This document shows positions 15,236-23,872 of a stretch of 41,625 nucleotides of DNA, piece by piece. Where the stretch lies: positions 1 to 41,625 of IMG/VR virus record IMGVR_UViG_3300033979_000392; one strand, given 5' to 3'. Source of the DNA: a virus. The position numbers and the translations under genes were made by a program. The first letter of the stretch is position 1. Each line of letters starts with the position of its first letter. Under the pieces are notes generated by a model. It did not search any database and was not told the origin of the DNA. It worked only from the letters and a program-made list of their open reading frames with translations.

Positions 15236-15799
15236 TCAGACGTAAACGAATATGAGCCGCGTGTGCGCGGGCTTGATCTTGTTGGCGAGGGCTTCGAACG
15301 CGGTGTTCTGACTGCCCGTCATGGTCAGCGTCCACGCCGCCGCGCAGTAGTAGGGCCCCGTGACCAGGGCGTTACACCGGCTGTTACAGGTGAACTGCGC
15401 CGCGTGCCCGCTCGTGATCGTCACGTTCGTGTAGCCCGCCGCCTCGGCGAACGCGACCCACTGCGCCTTGGTGACGACGGCCCGCGCCAGGAGCTTCGCC
15501 GTGATGTCCAGGCGGCGCTCGGCATTGGTGGCGGCGATCACCTCGCCCGACTCGGGCAGGCCCAGCGACCGCTCCCATGCGTCGAGCGTGTCGGTCGCTG
15601 TGCGCGGGTCGAACTCCGCGACCAGGGCGACAAACCAATCGTGCGCGCGCACGAGCTCGCGCGACACCCCGAGCCAGAAGAGCGCAGTTCGCGACGACGG
15701 CTGCGGCATCCATGCCCGACCCCGTCCCGCCAGCGCGATGAGGCCCGCGACGTATTGCGTGGCCACGCCCGCCCACGGTTTGCGCGTGTACTCGCTCAC
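15236..15799 (-). CDS. Baseplate protein, Mu gp48/YmfQ-like (DUF2313)
   Basis: The 187-residue product has the family signature: a GRGRAW turn near residue 27, an acidic segment EFDPRTATDTLDAWERSLGLP (about 63-83), then an RRLDITAKLL helix. A Cys-containing beta tail follows. In Mu-like and P2-like phages this protein lies at the base of the fibre (P2 gpI equivalent). Overlap with gp47-like gene upstream by four bases and position before the fibre gene agree. Confidence 0.82.
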   Translation of the reverse strand: MSEYTRKPWAGVATQYVAGLIALAGRGRAWMPQPSSRTALFWLGVSRELVRAHDWFVALVAEFDPRTATDTLDAWERSLGLPESGEVIAATNAERRLDITAKLLARAVVTKAQWVAFAEAAGYTNVTITSGHAAQFTCNSRCNALVTGPYYCAAAWTLTMTGSQNTAFEALANKIKPAHTRLIFVYV

Positions 15800-16938
15800 G
15801 TCCAGGCGCCCCCGTCCTCAGTCAGGACACCGAGCACCGGGAGCACGCCATCGGCCAAGTCGATGTCGGCCGGCGGCGCACCCTCGATGGTGTTCAAGAC
15901 GAACTTGCCGTCCGCATCCACCGACTTGACCCCGCGGCGGATGGCGTCCCGGATGTCGTCTTCATCGAGGATCCCACCGGGCTCGACGTCGAGCGTACCG
16001 AAGAGGTCCTCAAGCTCGTTTGTGATGGCCTCCCGGATCTCCGTTGTGTCGGGCGTCAGGGTCACGTCGATGTCGATGGCTCGCGGCGTCGGGACCGCCG
16101 CATAGACGTAGTCGGCCATGTGCGCAGGAGCGCGAAGTCGGAGCGCCGCCTGCAGCGCCGTCGCGTCACCCGCTTCCGGGATCACGTCAGTGGGGTCGCC
16201 ACCCTCCGGCACTCGTAACGCGAACCGCACCGTGATCTGACCCATGTAGGGTTCGTGGGGATAGACCCAGACTCGAAGGATCTCCGGGTTCGATGCCTTC
16301 GCCCATGCCACGTAATCCGCGTCTGCGCCGCCTTGCGGGGGCGACGACAGGTTCGCGAGCATCCGCTCTTTCAGCGCGGGAAGCGTCTCCAGATCTGCGC
16401 CGCTCGTTGCCGATGTGACCGTCACCGTCGCCGACACGTTGGCAATCGGGGACTGGAACGTCAGCGTATCGCCCACGTCAAGCGAACTTTCGGAGCCCGC
16501 CTCGCTCGCCGTGATAGCCTTGCCGGTGTAGTTGCCGGCACCGCTCGGACCGTAGCCCACCCCGGTGTTGAGCGTGTACTCGGCGCCGTCCTCGCGGACG
16601 AAGACCGTCCCATCGGGCACCGTCGCCGACCCCGTGTGAACGATCGTGATCTGAGCCGTCGCCGCCGTCGCCGCCGTCCGTGTGAGCCCCCGGAGCTGAG
16701 CCCAGATCAGGATACCCCACGACTTCGCCGTGACCGGGTGGAGCTCCGCGGCCACGCGAGCGCCAAATCCGTACAGGCTGTGCATCGCTCGCGCCATGGC
16801 GTACGCCGCCCCGCGAGCGAACGTGCGACGGAGGTACACGTCCTGCTCGCCCATGTCGCTCGCGATATCGGCCTGTACCCGAGACCGGATCGTCGCGAAG
16901 TCAGGTACGGAGACCGGGAGGTCAAGGGGCATACGCAC
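15796..16938 (-). CDS. Baseplate wedge J-like protein, Mu gp47
   Basis: The 380-residue product shows the Baseplate_J pattern. It has an N-terminal helix with FATIRSRVQADI, a central TAATAQITIVHTGSATVPDG strand with GTVF turn, the GGADADYVAWA helix and a C-terminal domain with PRAIDIDVTLTPDT. It forms the wedge arms that join hub to fibres. It overlaps the upstream gp46-like gene by 17 bases. Length is in the usual range of 350-390. Confidence 0.9.
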   Translation of the reverse strand: MRMPLDLPVSVPDFATIRSRVQADIASDMGEQDVYLRRTFARGAAYAMARAMHSLYGFGARVAAELHPVTAKSWGILIWAQLRGLTRTAATAATAQITIVHTGSATVPDGTVFVREDGAEYTLNTGVGYGPSGAGNYTGKAITASEAGSESSLDVGDTLTFQSPIANVSATVTVTSATSGADLETLPALKERMLANLSSPPQGGADADYVAWAKASNPEILRVWVYPHEPYMGQITVRFALRVPEGGDPTDVIPEAGDATALQAALRLRAPAHMADYVYAAVPTPRAIDIDVTLTPDTTEIREAITNELEDLFGTLDVEPGGILDEDDIRDAIRRGVKSVDADGKFVLNTIEGAPPADIDLADGVLPVLGVLTEDGGAWT

Positions 16939-18643
16939 TCCAGAGGTCGGGATAGGCGAGTTGCTTCCGGTCGCCGGTGGTCAGCCCCATGTCGATGACC
17001 ACGCCCGCGCGCTGGCCTTCGATGGTCGCCACCACTGCGATAGTACTGCACAGCCGATCAGTGATCATCCACGAAAGCGCCGCCCGAACCGCATCTTCGA
17101 TCTCGCGCGCCGTCGTCCCTGCACGGCCCATCAAGTACCAGAGCCGAGAACCCGTGTTGTCCGGACGCTCCGAGTACGAGTCACCCCACCACCCCCGGCG
17201 GTCGCGCGTCCCATCCGGTGGCGTCTCGTCATCCGCGATCCGAGCGTCGGAGAACAGAGAGACGAAGACGAGCCGCTCGAGCGTCGCCTCCGATCCGACA
17301 CCACTCGGCATCGGATCCCACCCGGGCAGGTAGTCCACCGATCCGCCCGTGCTCGTCACGGCATACATCACCGCCCCCGACGTCTCCGAGTCGTACCAGC
17401 CGAGCTCTCGCGACCAGCTCGCGAGCGCATTGCCCGCGAGGTCCTCGACTCCCGCGACCGTGAGCACCATCGAGTCGACGGCCGGCGACAGTGTGAGCGT
17501 CACCTCGTTCGTGTCGGTAAGCGTCGCAGTGACAGACCGCATGGGGCTCGTCGTGTAATTGCCTGCCGTCTCCGCGCTCGTCTCGTCGAGGTCCTCGCTG
17601 AACGTGAGGACGACCGTCGTCTTGCTGGTGCGCGTCCAGCCGGTGATCGTCGGCGCCGTGACGTCGAGCACCATCTCGTATGCGCCCGCGTCGGTCGGAT
17701 CGCTGCGGGAGTCGCCTTCGTAGTCGAGCAGAACCGTCGCGTTTCTGCTGAGTGAACGGATCGCGGGGCTCGTGAGCTCCAGCGTCAGGTCACCGCCCGC
17801 CGCGTCTGCGAACAAGGGGTCTTCGTTGTAGTTCTCGCCGCCGTTGGTGCCTGCAAACCGTGTCGTGAAGGTGCCGAACGCACGGTTCTCGACGTAGGTT
17901 CCCGAACCCGCATCGATGGCGTGCGAGCCGCCCGTGCCGAGGTTCTTGATCAGGTTGCCCCGAACGGTCGTGATGCTGCCTGCGATGACCTTGCAGTTGC
18001 CGCCCGTGTTCCAGGTGCCCGAAACGGAGTTGTGCGCCACGAGCAGCGCATCGCCCGAGTGGAACTGCACGTTCGTCGGACACACGACGTCGTTGTTGTA
18101 AACCTCGGTCAGACTGCCGTACGTGAGCACGATTCCCGCGGAGCCGCTGCCGGTCGAGCCCGACGTGCGCACCTTGCAGTTGATGAACTTCGACCAGCGG
18201 TTGGCGAAGCTGCCCAGGTTGACGATGCACGCGCGGCCCGTATTCCCGACGAACTCGCACCCGTCGATCACGATTCCGTCATTGAGCTGCCGGATCACAC
18301 CGAGCGATGCGTTGGTCCAGCCCGAGAACACGAGGTTTCGGAGCGTCAGCTCACCAGCCGCGACCGAGAACGAACGATAGGTTCCGCAGTTGATCGCGGT
18401 CGTTGCGCCGGTCGAGGCGATGATCGGTTTGTTGTCCGGGTCGGCTGCCTCGATGACGCACACGACGCCCCAATAGCCGTCGGTGACTTTCTGTGTGTCG
18501 AGCGCTTCGGTGTACGTCCCGCCATCGACGACGATCCGATCCATGTCCGCGCGGCTGGTCGCCGTCGTTCGGCACGCTTGGATCGCCGCTTGGATCGTCG
18601 TGTAGTCCCGGCCAGACGGCCCCACCGTGTAGGTCGTGCCCAC
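16922..18643 (-). CDS. Fusion: beta-helix (pectate-lyase-like) + SbsA Ig-like + Mu gp46 baseplate domain
   Basis: Three parts are visible. Residues 1-325 begin TVGPSGRDYTTIQAAI and repeat short beta strands with buried Asn/Val. They end DPLFAD...PAI...GAYE, which is a right-handed beta-helix with choice-of-anchor style end. Residues 328-405 (VTAPTITG...VVLTFSEDL...VAGVEDLAGNAL) form a Big_5/SbsA Ig-like domain. Residues 457-573 (RLVFVSLFSDAR, DRRGWWGD, GSRLWYL) are the Mu gp46 domain, which in Mu is the whole protein of about 140-150 residues. The gene lies exactly in the gp46 slot between gp45 and gp47. The fused N-terminus would project a tailspike-like domain from the baseplate. Enzymatic residues for polysaccharide cleavage cannot be assigned by eye. 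Confidence 0.82.
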   Translation of the reverse strand: MGTTYTVGPSGRDYTTIQAAIQACRTTATSRADMDRIVVDGGTYTEALDTQKVTDGYWGVVCVIEAADPDNKPIIASTGATTAINCGTYRSFSVAAGELTLRNLVFSGWTNASLGVIRQLNDGIVIDGCEFVGNTGRACIVNLGSFANRWSKFINCKVRTSGSTGSGSAGIVLTYGSLTEVYNNDVVCPTNVQFHSGDALLVAHNSVSGTWNTGGNCKVIAGSITTVRGNLIKNLGTGGSHAIDAGSGTYVENRAFGTFTTRFAGTNGGENYNEDPLFADAAGGDLTLELTSPAIRSLSRNATVLLDYEGDSRSDPTDAGAYEMVLDVTAPTITGWTRTSKTTVVLTFSEDLDETSAETAGNYTTSPMRSVTATLTDTNEVTLTLSPAVDSMVLTVAGVEDLAGNALASWSRELGWYDSETSGAVMYAVTSTGGSVDYLPGWDPMPSGVGSEATLERLVFVSLFSDARIADDETPPDGTRDRRGWWGDSYSERPDNTGSRLWYLMGRAGTTAREIEDAVRAALSWMITDRLCSTIAVVATIEGQRAGVVIDMGLTTGDRKQLAYPDLWSAYAP

Positions 18644-19146
18644 TAGTCCACCGCCTTGACCGTCGCGCTGCCGCTCGTGATCGTGCCCGTCAGTGTGATC
18701 GGTAACGCGTTCATCACGGCCGACCCGCCCGAGAATCCGACGGCCACCGTGTTCGCGGGAATGGTCACGCTCACCGTGTCGGTGTTGCGCGCGACGCCCT
18801 TGCTCGCGCTGGTGCCGAGCTGGATCCCCGAGGTCGAGAGGGTCACCACCTTACCCGTCGAGTCGTAGAGCGCGACCTGGCCCGCCGTCAGGCCGCTCGG
18901 CCGGTGCGACCGGTGCGACGTAGCAATCCCAACCGGGTGCGACTCGTCTCCGCCAACGTGGACGATCAGGACATCTGCGCCCGACGGCGCCACCGACGCC
19001 ACGCCATAGTGCTCGAAGAGCTCGACATCATCGACGACCGCCCCGTCGACCTTGGCTTGGATCTGACGGAGCGCGCCGTCAGCCAACTTCGAGCCGACGA
19101 GAACCCCGCGCCGGATCATCCCCAGCACCTTGCCCGCAGCGCTCAC
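18643..19146 (-). CDS. Baseplate spike protein, Mu gp45
   Basis: The 167-residue product has the gp45 pattern. The OB-like N-terminal domain has IRRGVLVGSKLADGALRQIQ, VELFEHYGVASVAP and GDESHPVGIA. A short beta tail with SGSATVKAVD follows. In Mu, gp45 is the trimeric membrane-piercing spike. It overlaps hub and gp46-like genes by a few bases, in Mu order. Confidence 0.88.
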   Translation of the reverse strand: MSAAGKVLGMIRRGVLVGSKLADGALRQIQAKVDGAVVDDVELFEHYGVASVAPSGADVLIVHVGGDESHPVGIATSHRSHRPSGLTAGQVALYDSTGKVVTLSTSGIQLGTSASKGVARNTDTVSVTIPANTVAVGFSGGSAVMNALPITLTGTITSGSATVKAVD

Positions 19147-20267
19147 CGGTTCGCCTCCGCTCGCCGTCCCGCCGCAACCGCTTCGGACTCCGTTAGAAAG
19201 AACCCCTTCTCAGACCGAGCACCGCGGCGCCCACGCCCCGGCGGCGTGTACGCGGCAAACGCCTCGCGGGGCTGCAGCGTGAGGGTGGTCCGGGTGCCGT
19301 CTTTGGCGTCCCGCAGAAACTGCGCCGAGACAATCAGTAGATCGTCGTCGATGAGCGCAGGCAAGACGCGCACTCGAATGTTCCGATTGATCTCCCAGAC
19401 TGCGCCGTCGGGACCGCGCCACCCCGGCACCGTCGCCGTGACCGACGTCGAGCGCCCGTACCGAGTGAGCATCTCCCACTCCGCACGTGACTTGCAGGCG
19501 GCCGCGTCCGTGCGCCCGTCCGGCTGGATGACCAGGCGTCGGGTGCGGCTTGTCCCATCCGTGCTTCGGCCGGTCACGAGCTGAGCGGCGTCGGCGTCGA
19601 TGGTGGCCCCGCCTGCCCGCTGCCCACGGCACAGATACTCGCTGTACCGATCGGAGCCGTCGAACTCGCATGACACCGACTCGACATTGCTCCCGTAGAC
19701 CAGCGCGCCCGGAAGCACCTCCGAGCTCGCCCGCGTGATCACGAGGCGCCCGCGCTCGTCGTCACAGAGCATCAGCTGGCGGAGCCCGCACGCCCGCTCG
19801 ATCGCCTCATACACGGTCTCGTTGGTCTGAAGCGCGAACCGGTCAAGCGGCGCACCCGTGCTCGCGTCGGTCACGACGTCGACGCCATATTCGGCGGCGA
19901 GTTGCGCGGCGAGGTACTCGACCTTGATCCGACTCCATCGCCGAGGGCCATCGGGATTGGGATGGCAGTCGACCAGGTCGGCCGTCTTGCTCCGACCCGC
20001 GACAGGCATGTCGATGCCATCGCGTGTGCAGCTCACTCTCACTCGGTCGACATAGCCCGTGATCACCGGCGTTCGGTCGATCCGAACCACACACGACGAC
20101 TGAGGCCGAATGACTGCCGGCTCGGCAGCGGTCGCCCCCTGGTACAGCTCTAGCGAGTACGTCCAGCCCACCTGCTCGAGGCTCCGCGTGATGTCAACGG
20201 AGCTCCATCCGGTGAACGCCTTGCCGCCGACTTCCAGCCGCACATCGTGGTTCGGTAGCTCGCTCAT
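19143..20267 (-). CDS. Baseplate hub, Mu gpP (gp44)-like
   Basis: The 374-residue product begins with a beta-barrel pattern typical of T4 gp27/P2 gpD-type hubs (VRLEVGGKAFTGWSSVDITRSLEQ). It continues with GYVDRV, SKTADLVDC and a peptidase-free C-terminal region. It connects tube to spike. Position between the DNA circularisation-like protein and gp45 is identical to Mu. Confidence 0.87.
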   Translation of the reverse strand: MSELPNHDVRLEVGGKAFTGWSSVDITRSLEQVGWTYSLELYQGATAAEPAVIRPQSSCVVRIDRTPVITGYVDRVRVSCTRDGIDMPVAGRSKTADLVDCHPNPDGPRRWSRIKVEYLAAQLAAEYGVDVVTDASTGAPLDRFALQTNETVYEAIERACGLRQLMLCDDERGRLVITRASSEVLPGALVYGSNVESVSCEFDGSDRYSEYLCRGQRAGGATIDADAAQLVTGRSTDGTSRTRRLVIQPDGRTDAAACKSRAEWEMLTRYGRSTSVTATVPGWRGPDGAVWEINRNIRVRVLPALIDDDLLIVSAQFLRDAKDGTRTTLTLQPREAFAAYTPPGRGRRGARSEKGFFLTESEAVAAGRRAEANR

Positions 20268-21424
20268 GTGGTGAGCACCGACAGCGGCTCGACCGGCGCG
20301 AACATCGGATGGATGATGTCGTTCCGGGCGATGATCTCAGTCTCGCGGTCCGCATCCCCGTAAAGCGCCTGCGCAATCAAAACCGTCGGCACGACGCCCG
20401 GCGGCGTGAAGAGCGTCGTCCGCGGGAGCCTCGCGACCCGAGCGGTGACGTCCTCGATGAGCGCAGTCCGAAGCGACCGAAGAGCGTCCACCACGTCGCC
20501 GTCGCTGACCTCCTCCTCGGCGGCAATCAGGGCCGCCACGGCGTCACGGTCGGCGATCGCCGCGTCGTACTCCGTCAAGTCGGTGTCTCGAATGTGAGCA
20601 CACGCGGCGCCGAGCGCGTATCGTATCTGGGCGCGCTCGGCTGCGTACGCCACCTGCGCCGCCTGGTCACGCGACGGCGTCGACGGCGTCGGCGCCACGT
20701 AGGCGTTGCCCGCCCCCGCGGCCAGTCGACGGAGCCCGAACAGGTCACCGAGTTGCCGCATCAGCGACTGCACCGCCGCGCCGAAGTCTGCCGGCGCGTT
20801 GGCCAGCGCCGTCGCCCGCGACTTGAGCAGTTGCGCCTCCGTCAGGACCGAAGACACTTCGGCGACTGCGGCGAACGGCGTCGCGACGATTTCCTCGATT
20901 GCCGTCATCACATCTTCGACTGCGGCTATCGCCGCATCAAGGACGGCCAGCGAAAAGCCTTCGGTGACCATCTGGTCTTCGAGCTCGGCGAGCGTCGCTG
21001 CGTCCATCGCGTCGAGCGCCGTGTCGAGCGCCGAGCCCGAATCGAGCGTAATGAACGACAGTTCGCCCGCCTCGATGCAGCTCAGCGAGAGCAGGATCAC
21101 ATTGCCGTTGTCCCAGCTGTCGACCTGACGGTACTCCGGGATGTTGACCGTGATCTCCCCATAGATCGGATGCACCAGCGTGCCCGGGCCCGGCGCTTCG
21201 ATGGCCGCTATGAGCGCGATCGACTGAGCGACCGCGTCGTCGCCGATGACGTACGCCTCCACGTTGATGGCACGCGTCCGGCGACCGAGATCCTCGGTCA
21301 CCGCATTGTCGCCACCGGGCGTCTCATGGACGCCGACGCGACGACCGCCCGTCATCTGCGCGGTGTCGACCTCGAAGGGGACGCCGCGGAACGACGACGC
21401 CCGTAGTGAGTCCGTCCACGCCAT
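20264..21424 (-). CDS. DNA circularisation protein N-like, Mu gp43
   Basis: The N-terminal 125 residues match the DNA_circ_N domain: WTDSLRASSFRGVPFEVD, GRRVGVHETPGGD, RRTRAINVEAYVIGDD, GPGTLVHPIYG. The remainder (130-386) is Ala-rich helix. ATG 21424 is preferred because it is coupled to the tape measure stop (TGATG); TTG 21427 is less likely. In Mu the equivalent protein is a baseplate/tail component despite the family name. Confidence 0.88.
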   Translation of the reverse strand: MAWTDSLRASSFRGVPFEVDTAQMTGGRRVGVHETPGGDNAVTEDLGRRTRAINVEAYVIGDDAVAQSIALIAAIEAPGPGTLVHPIYGEITVNIPEYRQVDSWDNGNVILLSLSCIEAGELSFITLDSGSALDTALDAMDAATLAELEDQMVTEGFSLAVLDAAIAAVEDVMTAIEEIVATPFAAVAEVSSVLTEAQLLKSRATALANAPADFGAAVQSLMRQLGDLFGLRRLAAGAGNAYVAPTPSTPSRDQAAQVAYAAERAQIRYALGAACAHIRDTDLTEYDAAIADRDAVAALIAAEEEVSDGDVVDALRSLRTALIEDVTARVARLPRTTLFTPPGVVPTVLIAQALYGDADRETEIIARNDIIHPMFAPVEPLSVLTT

Positions 21425-22968
21425 CAATGCGGCCCCGTTCCCACGTTTCGCTTGCCCACCCGGACGTTGCTCGACTTCGGCTGTTTGACCACCGTCGCTG
21501 TCGTGCCCGGCTCTGACTCCACTCGGATCACGACCTCCTGCGGCGGCGCCGGCGGGCCCGCCGAGTGCACCTGGCCGAGACCGTACGGAAGCGCGTTCAG
21601 GCGCTCGGCCGCCGTGCGCGGGGCGTTCAACGCCTCCATGCTGCGGCCGAAGAAGCCGGCACCTTGGACGGGCAAGTTGTACATGCCCGAGCGCTGGCCT
21701 CGATATCGCGACTCGTTAGCCCGGTTTTCTTCGAGCAAAGCGTCCAGCTTCTGCTGTTCCCCGAGAGAATAGGCATACGCTCCCCATCTCTGCTGCGGGG
21801 ACGCAAAGCCAAGGGGTTCAAGAGCGGCCAACGCCTCAGCGCGTGCCGCAGCCTCAGTCGCCTTCTCCTGGGCGTCAGGGATCATACGTCCAAGCCGAGC
21901 CTGCTCGTTTCGGAACGCTCGCTCGTCAGCCCAGTCGGCTGCCTTCGTCCCGATATGCTCCCCGAACTGAGGCAGCAGATCGATAGCCTCTTTGACATCA
22001 GACACGACGCCGTACAGCCCGTCGAAGACATCCTTGACCGTGCGAGCGCCGCTCGCGATGGCATCCCAGTCAATTCGAGAGAACGCATCCGCGAGCCACT
22101 CGACACCCCCGGCCACATTTTGACCAATGACGTCCTGGTTTCGATCGAACCACTGCCCTAGCCCCGCCATGTGCGGCTCGAGCGCGGCGAGGAAGTGGCT
22201 ACCGATCGTCGTGGTGAAAGTCTCATAGCGACCCTTGAGCCGCGCTACCTGGTCGCCGAGGGCTTCGTTTTTCTCAGCGGTCTCGGTGGACTGAACGCCG
22301 TCGTGCCGCTTCTCCTCCCGAAGCCGCTTGAGCTCCACCGCGCCAGCCGCCGCAAGCGCCGTCATGTCTTTGCCGGCGCGACCGAAGATCGCCTGGGCCG
22401 CCGCCGCCCGCTTCGACGGGTCCTCGATCTCCTCGAGCGCCGCGATGTAGAGCCCGAGCGCCTCTTCGGTTGAGGTCGTCGCCTTGACCTGCGCGAGCAA
22501 CGCCGGATTAAGTGTGCCCTTCGTGTACTTGGCGAGCTTGCCTGTCCCGTTCCGTAGCGGGCCGAGCTGCTTGGAAAGGTTCATGATCGCCGCGTTGAAG
22601 GTGCTAGTCTCAACGCCCGACTGATTGGCCGCGTACCGCCACTCCTGAAGCGCTTCGATTGCGAACCCCGTCTTCGATCGGAAGTCGACGAGCTCGCCGC
22701 TCATTTCGAGTGCGCCGTCTGCCCAGTTCTTCGCAGCAATCCCCGCACCTACCATGCCGGCGCCGATGGCGCCCACGCCATACAGCAGCGCGCGTCCCGT
22801 CCCCTCGCGGATGCTCGCCCCGACGCTTGACAGTGCGGATGATGCGCTCGTCGCCTGCCCGCGGATCCCCGACAGCGAACGCCCGATCTGCCGCGCCGTG
22901 CGGCCAATGACCTCGGACGCCGAGTCCTTGGCCTTGACGTGGACTGCTACGGGATAGGTCGTCGCCAC
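21424..22968 (-). CDS. Tail tape measure protein
   Basis: The 514-residue product starts at GTG 22968 with AGGAG upstream. It has an N-terminal helical domain (ASEVIGRTARQIGRSLSGI), a Gly/Ala-rich hydrophobic segment (about 58-82, VGAIGAGMVGAGIA) and long helices, typical of tape measures. At 514 residues it predicts a short contractile tail (at about 0.15 nm per residue, roughly 75 nm). It sits directly after the frameshifted chaperone gene, as expected. Confidence 0.87.
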   Translation of the reverse strand: MATTYPVAVHVKAKDSASEVIGRTARQIGRSLSGIRGQATSASSALSSVGASIREGTGRALLYGVGAIGAGMVGAGIAAKNWADGALEMSGELVDFRSKTGFAIEALQEWRYAANQSGVETSTFNAAIMNLSKQLGPLRNGTGKLAKYTKGTLNPALLAQVKATTSTEEALGLYIAALEEIEDPSKRAAAAQAIFGRAGKDMTALAAAGAVELKRLREEKRHDGVQSTETAEKNEALGDQVARLKGRYETFTTTIGSHFLAALEPHMAGLGQWFDRNQDVIGQNVAGGVEWLADAFSRIDWDAIASGARTVKDVFDGLYGVVSDVKEAIDLLPQFGEHIGTKAADWADERAFRNEQARLGRMIPDAQEKATEAAARAEALAALEPLGFASPQQRWGAYAYSLGEQQKLDALLEENRANESRYRGQRSGMYNLPVQGAGFFGRSMEALNAPRTAAERLNALPYGLGQVHSAGPPAPPQEVVIRVESEPGTTATVVKQPKSSNVRVGKRNVGTGPH

Positions 22969-22971
22969 CGC

Positions 22972-23513
22972 TCACTCCTGGCCGCGTGGCCGTAGCAGCT
23001 CGACCGTGTCGAGCCACCAGTTCAGCTCCGAGACCGTCAGCTCTGCGACGTCTCGGGGTCCCCATCCGAAACGCTCTGCGAGTCGGACGGCTCCGGTTCG
23101 CCAATCGAACGGGAGCCGTCCAAGAAAGGGGCGAGCGCTCGGCCCAATCGAGCGAAGTCCTCGAGCGGCACCAGCGACGCCTGCTCGTGCGACAGGGCGC
23201 CACAGTTCACGAGCACAAGGCGTTGCCAGTCAATACGGAAAGGCAACACCTCCAGCGTCCGCTGCATGTCCTCAGTGCTGCTCTCGTCGAGCCAGCCCGC
23301 GAGCTCGCCGAGACCCGGCAGCCGCTTGAACCGGAGCTTCGACGTCATCACCGCCGGGAGCCCCGCGAGGATCGCCCGCGACATCGTGAACTCGAACACC
23401 GCCGGCGTTTCTGGCGTCGGTGCAGGGTTCGGCCGCGGGGACGGCGGCGGAGCGTTAGCCTGCCGCTGAGTCGGGACCCCGGGGCGCGGCGGCGTGGTCG
23501 GTCGCGACGCCAT
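22972..23513 (-). CDS. Tail assembly chaperone, long form made by -1 frameshift
   Basis: If ribosomes slip by -1 at the CCCTTTC heptamer, residues 1-130 of the short form are joined to 50 residues read from the -1 frame, which ends at the TGA at 22972-22974. The extension contains AERFGWGPRDV and LTVSELNWWLD, typical of the C-terminal part of tail chaperones (lambda gpGT, Mu gp41 class). It has no start codon or ribosome site of its own. The predicted product has 180 residues. Long and short forms together coat the tape measure before tube assembly. Confidence 0.82.
23037..23513 (-). CDS. Tail assembly chaperone, short form
   Basis: The zero-frame product of 158 residues has a Pro-rich N-terminus (1-36) and a helical chaperone domain (about 40-130, ending LGRALAPF). 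Then comes a low-complexity acidic tail (DSQSVSDGDPETSQS) that is only read when no frameshift occurs. It lies between tail tube and tape measure, the invariant place for this gene in tailed phages. ATG 23513 overlaps the tube stop (TAATG). Confidence 0.8.
   Translation of the reverse strand: MASRPTTPPRPGVPTQRQANAPPPSPRPNPAPTPETPAVFEFTMSRAILAGLPAVMTSKLRFKRLPGLGELAGWLDESSTEDMQRTLEVLPFRIDWQRLVLVNCGALSHEQASLVPLEDFARLGRALAPFLDGSRSIGEPEPSDSQSVSDGDPETSQS
23124..23130 (-). other. Programmed -1 ribosomal frameshift site
   Basis: On the reverse strand the heptamer is C CCT TTC in the zero frame, i.e. X XXY YYZ with XXX = CCC and YYY = TTT. Slippage gives CCC TTT and then CTT GGA, entering the conserved chaperone extension. 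It is the only position in the frame overlap where the canonical heptamer rule is met. Confidence 0.8.
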
Positions 23514-23869
23514 TAGGATTCACTGCACTCCTGAGCAAAGACCTCGATCTCGACCGTGCCCTCGACCAGGTCGTGCTCGAACGTCCCCTTCGAGGTCGCG
23601 CCCGTGAACGAATAGGTCCGGCCGCGCGTCCGGACCTGGCACGGCTTGTTCACGAAGTCGTGATACCGCTTGGCCGTGTTCGTGTCGTACACCTGCATGG
23701 TGCCCTTGAACCCCGGAGCGATCGGCGTGCGCTTGATCCCCACCTTGCCGGAGTGACTGATCTTCTCCTCGCGCATCTCCGAGTTCGGCTGGACCGTGAA
23801 GCCGCCCTCGAACTCACAGATCACGCCGTCCATCTCGACCATCAGAACGCCACTACAGAGCTCGGCCAT
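23513..23869 (-). CDS. Tail tube protein (Mu gpM-like)
   Basis: The 118-residue product is beta-rich, with GVICEFEGGFTVQP, FKGTMQVYDTNTAKRYHDF and a final VEGTVEIEVF strand. This matches the short tube proteins of Mu-like myoviruses (Phage_tail_tube, PF10618 type). It directly follows the sheath gene with three bases between. Confidence 0.88.
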   Translation of the reverse strand: MAELCSGVLMVEMDGVICEFEGGFTVQPNSEMREEKISHSGKVGIKRTPIAPGFKGTMQVYDTNTAKRYHDFVNKPCQVRTRGRTYSFTGATSKGTFEHDLVEGTVEIEVFAQECSES

Positions 23870-23872
23870 GGC

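Noticed and set aside
23037-23203. Alternative third-frame reading across the chaperone end
   Set aside because: It is Arg-rich without family features; only the -1 frame gives a proper chaperone extension.
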